Shown here in pieces: positions 6,795-9,500 of a stretch of 9,500 nucleotides of DNA (position 1 is its first letter; each line of letters starts with the position of its first letter). A program made the position numbers and the translations under genes. A model generated the notes under the pieces. It made no database searches and had not been told where the DNA came from. It saw nothing but the letters and a program-made list of their open reading frames with translations. The DNA comes from SG8-41 sp035620515 (GTDB lineage Bacteria; Pseudomonadota; Gammaproteobacteria; Burkholderiales; SG8-41), in NCBI GenBank assembly GCA_035620515.1, contig DASPGR010000105.1, positions 1 through 9,500 of the forward strand, given 5' to 3'.

Positions 6795-7841
6795 TCACCA
6801 CAGCTCGACAACGCCTCCGGCCTTGCGGATCCTGTCTGCGCGCGCCTGGAGGAAGCGCTGGAAGCTCGGCTGGGCGAGGTAGGCCTTGCTCGCGACGTAG
6901 TCGAGGCTCGACGCGAAATGGAACGGCCTCAGGTAGGCGTCGATCCGGAACACCTCCCGGCCGGTTTCATCGAAGAACACGATGGTTGGCGTGTACGCGA
7001 CCCCCAGCGCGCGGCCCCATTCCCGGGCGGTCAGGGTTCTCCCGTCGGGAGTGACAAGCCTCTCGGTGCCGAACAGCTCGATGCGCGCAATGTCGAGCTG
7101 GCCGACAAGCTTCCGTGCCTCGGGATGCGCAAAGCCCTCGCGGTGCAGCTCGTCGCAGGCGGCGCATTCCCTCTGCTCGAAGAGGACCGCAAGCGGCTTA
7201 CCCGGACGTCTGCGCGTTGCATCCAGGTCGAGCGGCGGTTTCAGCAGAAAGGGCTGATCATTGAGGGCACCGCTCGCTGACTCCCGCACATGCCGGCGGA
7301 GATACTCGGAAAAGGGCAGCTTGTCCTCGTTCCGCCCCGAGACATAGTCAAGCGCGACGCGGAACTGGTGGGGCGGATAGTAGCCATTCACGCGCAATAC
7401 GACGTTTCCCTTCTCATCGAAGAACAGCAGCGTTGGCGTGAACTGCACCTTGAGCGCGGCGGCGAAGGCTTTCTCGCTGCGCGATTTGCCGTCGATCCAG
7501 GTGACCTCGCGGTCGCCCCACATGTTGATCGCGATGGCATTGAAGTGCCGGCGCGTCTTTTCAACGATGTCCTTCTGGCTGAAGTTGACCCGCATGAGGC
7601 GCTGGCAGTAGGGGCAACCGTCCTGGCCGAAGTAGACCATCAGCCGTTTGCCCTGCGCCGCGGCCTCGCCGATGTCTTCACGGAAGTCGAGAAAGGTCTC
7701 CTTGAACCAGCGCGGGATCTCGATCGCGTGCGGACTGGGATTGAAGGTTTGGGGCGAAGCCGCGCCGGCACTCGAAGGGCCCCATACCAGAATCCATCCG
7801 ACCACACCCGCGGCCCAGGCCCAGGACGAGGCGATGCTCAT
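6795..7841 (-). CDS. Secreted protein with two thioredoxin-like domains
   Basis: A 348-residue protein with an N-terminal signal peptide (hydrophobic 7-20, likely cleavage after AGA near residue 27), so probably periplasmic. Two successive thioredoxin-like domains are visible. The first (about 60-168) has CPYC at 76-79 and the cis-proline motif FTPT at 135-138. The second (about 212-317) has CAAC at 226-229 and YTPT at 283-286. Each ends with a similar FFDExGxxxxRxxxYxxPxxFxxxLDYV block, which suggests internal duplication. Thiol-disulfide chemistry is likely; the partner is unknown. An upstream in-frame start at 8075 would overlap the preceding gene by over 200 bp and give a basic, non-signal lead, so the ATG at 7841 was chosen; it lies 5 nt after the Lon-domain gene stop. 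Annotated relatives are usually called thioredoxin family or SoxW-like proteins. Confidence 0.85.
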   Translation of the reverse strand: MSIASSWAWAAGVVGWILVWGPSSAGAASPQTFNPSPHAIEIPRWFKETFLDFREDIGEAAAQGKRLMVYFGQDGCPYCQRLMRVNFSQKDIVEKTRRHFNAIAINMWGDREVTWIDGKSRSEKAFAAALKVQFTPTLLFFDEKGNVVLRVNGYYPPHQFRVALDYVSGRNEDKLPFSEYLRRHVRESASGALNDQPFLLKPPLDLDATRRRPGKPLAVLFEQRECAACDELHREGFAHPEARKLVGQLDIARIELFGTERLVTPDGRTLTAREWGRALGVAYTPTIVFFDETGREVFRIDAYLRPFHFASSLDYVASKAYLAQPSFQRFLQARADRIRKAGGVVELW

Positions 7842-7846
7842 GGGCG

Positions 7847-8452
7847 TTATCCGTTGGCGCGCGCGGCGAGGCCCTGGTCCGCCATTATCCGGCCGAGGCG
7901 CGCAAGCCGCTCCTGCGCGTCGGTGATCTCGAGCAGTTCCTGGCGGGTCGCGGCATCGATCGGCAGCACCTCTGCCAATCGGTAGCCGACCCACGCCGCG
8001 TCGTCCAGGCGCAGCGGCGCGGGAAAGCGCTCGGCGCCCGCCTTGTCGATGATCGTCCGCAGCAGGTTGCCGCAATCGGGATCGACAAGTTCACGTCCTG
8101 AATCGGGCGCGATCGCCTGGATGGATGCCACGATGAGCTGGTTCGGCTCAATCCGCATCTCGCGGATGCGAAAGCGCTCTCCGCCGCGGGCGAGCAGCTG
8201 GAACACGCCGAGCTGGGGCATCTCCCAGTGCACGATACGGGCGAGGCAGCCGACGGATTCCGGCACGGCGGCCTGTCCGACCTCTTTTCCTTCCCGAATG
8301 AGGCAGACACCAAAAGGCCGCTCGTCGCGCAGACATGCCTTGGTCATCTCGATATAGCGCTGCTCGAACACCCTCAACGGCAACAGCCCGTCCGGGAACA
8401 GCACCGTGTTCAACGGAAAGATGGAGATACCTTCCTGAATGGCGGATGCCAT
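7847..8452 (-). CDS. Stand-alone Lon substrate-binding (LAN) domain protein
   Basis: A 201-residue cytoplasmic protein matching the N-terminal substrate-binding domain of Lon protease (ATP-dependent protease La, PF02190 family). The start ISIFPLNTVLFPDGLLPLRV, followed by FEQRYIEM, is the signature. After it come PFGVCLI, VGCLARI and a RFRI strand, then a helical C-terminal part (WVGYRLAEVLPI, TRQELLEITDAQERLARL) like the helical bundle that follows the domain in Lon. There is no AAA+ ATPase or Ser-Lys protease domain, so it cannot be a protease by itself. Its role is unknown, perhaps substrate binding or adaptor activity. The ATG at 8452 was chosen over a GTG at 8479 because that GTG falls inside a dispersed heptamer repeat and would add an unrelated lead (TSAPWSCD). 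No clear ribosome binding site is seen. It follows rapZ after 39 bp and is probably in the same operon. Confidence 0.88.
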   Translation of the reverse strand: MASAIQEGISIFPLNTVLFPDGLLPLRVFEQRYIEMTKACLRDERPFGVCLIREGKEVGQAAVPESVGCLARIVHWEMPQLGVFQLLARGGERFRIREMRIEPNQLIVASIQAIAPDSGRELVDPDCGNLLRTIIDKAGAERFPAPLRLDDAAWVGYRLAEVLPIDAATRQELLEITDAQERLARLGRIMADQGLAARANG

Positions 8453-8466
8453 ATCACACGACCATG

Positions 8467-8483
8467 GTGCACTGGTCACTGGT
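8467..8483 (-). repeat. Degenerate heptamer repeat between rapZ and the Lon-domain gene
   Basis: Read on the - strand this is ACCAGTGACCAGTGCAC: two copies of a GTGACCA-like unit, the second degenerate. The same unit occurs in the hprK-rapZ gap at 9342-9430. It accounts for most of the 39-bp spacer and supplies the rejected upstream GTG start of the Lon-domain gene. Confidence 0.5.
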
Positions 8484-8491
8484 TGCGACTT

Positions 8492-9328
8492 TCAGGCGAG
8501 CTCTCGATGCCGCACCAGCACCGTCGCCTTGGCCCGGAAGCGCTCGGCCAGCGATTCCGCGAAGTAGACCGAGCGGTGCCGTCCGCCGGTGCAGCCGATG
8601 GCGACCGTCAGATAGCTCCGGTTGTCGCGCTCAAAGCACGGCAACCAGTCGTCGATGAATCGCCCGATGTCTTCGAGCATTTTTACGGTCTGCTCATTGG
8701 AAGCGAGAAACGCAATGACGGCCTCGTCACGTCCCGTGAGCGGCTGGAGGCGTGGATCGTAATTGGGGTTGGGCAGGCAACGCACGTCAAACACCAGGTC
8801 CGCGTCGAGCGGGATCCCGTGTTTGAAGCCAAAGGACTCGAAGAGAAGCGCAAGCCCGGCGCGGGGCAGGGCCACGAAATCCTTTACCCAGGTGCGCAGC
8901 GCCGGGGGGCTCAGATCGCTGGTATCGACGCGGTGCGCTCCGTCCGCCAGGGGAGAAAGGAGGGCGCGCTCGCGTTCGATGCATTCCGGAAGCGTAAGCC
9001 CGGCATCGGACAACGGGTGCCGGCGGCGGGTCTCGGAAAAGCGCTTGATCAGCGTCTCGGGCTTGGCCTCGAGGAACAGAATCCGCACGTCCAGGCCCCG
9101 ACGCCTGAACTCCGCGATTCGCTTCGGCAGGTCCGCGAGCGCTTCGCTGCCGCGCAGCTCGAGGCTGATCGCTGCGCGCGGGTGCCCCGCGGCGGTCAGG
9201 AACTCAACGACCTCGGGCAACAGCCGCGCGGGCAGGTTGTCGATGTGGTAGAACCCGCCGTCCTCGAGCACATGGAGCGCCACGCTCTTGCCCGATCCCG
9301 AGAGGCCGGTGATGAGGATCAGCTGCAT
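8492..9328 (-). CDS. rapZ: RNase adapter protein RapZ (YvcJ family nucleotide-binding protein)
   Basis: A 278-residue cytoplasmic regulator. In E. coli the homologue binds small RNAs and presents GlmZ to RNase E, tuning GlmS and so amino-sugar supply for the cell wall. Seen here: Walker A GLSGSGKS at 8-15, HIDNLP at 28-33, Walker-B-like DADLVFDVRCLPNPNY at 175-190, NRSYLTVAIGCTGGRHRSV at 236-254, and a short C-terminus RHRELA. The start is the ATG at 9328; upstream in-frame codons (to 9394) run through a tandem repeat and are not family-like. The length fits the family (284 in E. coli). The short basic tail implicated in RNA binding in E. coli is absent after RHRELA. It lies immediately after hprK, as in many betaproteobacteria where PTS components are clustered. 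Confidence 0.95.
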   Translation of the reverse strand: MQLILITGLSGSGKSVALHVLEDGGFYHIDNLPARLLPEVVEFLTAAGHPRAAISLELRGSEALADLPKRIAEFRRRGLDVRILFLEAKPETLIKRFSETRRRHPLSDAGLTLPECIERERALLSPLADGAHRVDTSDLSPPALRTWVKDFVALPRAGLALLFESFGFKHGIPLDADLVFDVRCLPNPNYDPRLQPLTGRDEAVIAFLASNEQTVKMLEDIGRFIDDWLPCFERDNRSYLTVAIGCTGGRHRSVYFAESLAERFRAKATVLVRHRELA

Positions 9329-9337
9329 AAGATGCAG
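9323..9337 (-). promoter_or_regulatory. Hairpin enclosing the rapZ start codon
   Basis: CTGCAT, then a 3-nt loop, then ATGCAG is a perfect 6-bp inverted repeat. On the - strand the rapZ ATG (9328-9326) lies in its 3' arm, and no purine-rich ribosome binding site is visible just upstream. If the hairpin forms in the mRNA it would sequester the start codon. It is short and could be coincidental. Confidence 0.35.
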
Positions 9338-9341
9338 AATC

Positions 9342-9369
9342 GTGACCGGTGACCGGTGACCGGTGACCC
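9342..9369. repeat. Tandem heptamer repeat, four units
   Basis: Four head-to-tail units read on the + strand: GTGACCG at 9342-9348, 9349-9355 and 9356-9362, then GTGACCC at 9363-9369. More degenerate units follow (GTAACAG). Seven is not a multiple of three and the array lies between hprK and rapZ, so it is not coding. Confidence 0.9.
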
Positions 9370-9430
9370 GTAACAGATCACCCGAAACAGGCAAGCTGCG
9401 GCATTGGTCAAATCACGGGTCACTGGTCAC
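9356..9430. repeat. Inverted repeat with 16-bp arms in the hprK-rapZ gap
   Basis: The left arm at 9356-9371 (GTGACCGGTGACCCGT) is the reverse complement of the right arm at 9415-9430 (ACGGGTCACTGGTCAC) at 15 of 16 positions, with a 43-nt loop. In the hprK-rapZ transcript the first arm contains the hprK stop codon (9422-9420). The left arm is made of the tandem heptamers. It has no U-tract, so it looks more like a REP-type element, an mRNA-stability hairpin or an attenuator than a classical terminator. Confidence 0.8.
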
Positions 9431-9500
9431 GCATTCTTTGAGCCTGGCGGGCGATGAATTCGTCGGTGCTGTCCACCCCGCGGAGTTGCAGCACGTAATT
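9420..9500 (-). CDS. hprK: HPr kinase/phosphorylase, C-terminal 26 residues (5' part outside window)
   Basis: The - strand from the window edge reads NYVLQLRGVDSTDEFI, then ARQAQRMRDQ and a TGA stop (9422-9420). The NYVLQLRG-D---FI-RQ pattern is the usual end of HprK, the bifunctional kinase/phosphorylase that acts on a serine of HPr. Its position directly upstream of rapZ is the usual arrangement in betaproteobacteria, which supports the call although only the tail is visible. The last codons and the stop lie in the heptamer-based inverted repeat, so the MRDQ end may be repeat-derived. Confidence 0.75.
   Translation of the reverse strand, partial: NYVLQLRGVDSTDEFIARQAQRMRDQ

Noticed and set aside
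7842..8075. 78-residue N-terminal extension of the double-thioredoxin protein
   Set aside because: It overlaps the Lon-domain gene almost entirely in another frame, is Arg/Pro-rich, and would bury the signal peptide that starts at the ATG at 7841.
8228..9352. 374-codon + strand frame covering rapZ and part of the Lon-domain gene
   Set aside because: Both - strand proteins match well-known families with key motifs; the + frame runs across two of their genes and has none.

Overview
The window is GC-rich, densely coded chromosomal DNA that most likely comes from a betaproteobacterium. The evidence is the pairing of hprK (HPr kinase/phosphorylase) with rapZ, the tandem AsmA-family genes next to mutY, and the codon use. 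This placement rests on gene content and recall of families; no search was run.

Layout. The left half reads on the + strand: the 3' part of one AsmA-family gene (2-934), a 190-bp spacer, a complete second AsmA-family gene (1125-3446), mutY (3479-4552), and a small membrane-anchored protein of unknown function (4558-5145). The right half reads on the - strand. In order of transcription it holds the last 26 codons of hprK (9500-9420), rapZ (9328-8492), a stand-alone Lon substrate-binding-domain protein (8452-7847), a secreted double-thioredoxin-domain protein (7841-6795), and then an arsenic-resistance cluster: an arsR remnant (6732-6631), arsC (6615-6226) and an ACR3-type arsenite exporter (6229-5114). 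The two halves converge and overlap by 32 bp at 5114-5145.

How the genes fit together. The AsmA proteins belong to envelope biogenesis. MutY handles 8-oxoG:A mismatches. HprK and RapZ belong to PTS-linked regulation and cell-wall precursor control. The ars genes look like an accessory cassette sitting between mutY plus its follower gene and the hprK-rapZ block.

Main observations. The ars cassette appears to be partly decayed. The regulator ArsR survives only as about 34 codons that carry its recognisable N-terminal motif and lack a normal start codon. ArsC keeps its P-loop, both later cysteines and the Asp-Pro loop, but about 44 residues are missing between the P-loop region and the second cysteine. 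Only the ACR3 exporter looks intact, which suggests export without its dedicated repressor. Separately, a heptamer repeat (GTGACCG type) flanks rapZ on both sides. In the hprK-rapZ gap it forms four tandem copies plus an inverted pair with 16-bp arms, and the hprK stop codon lies in one arm. No tRNA, rRNA, CRISPR array or insertion sequence was seen, and nothing in the window amounts to a clearly new multigene system.
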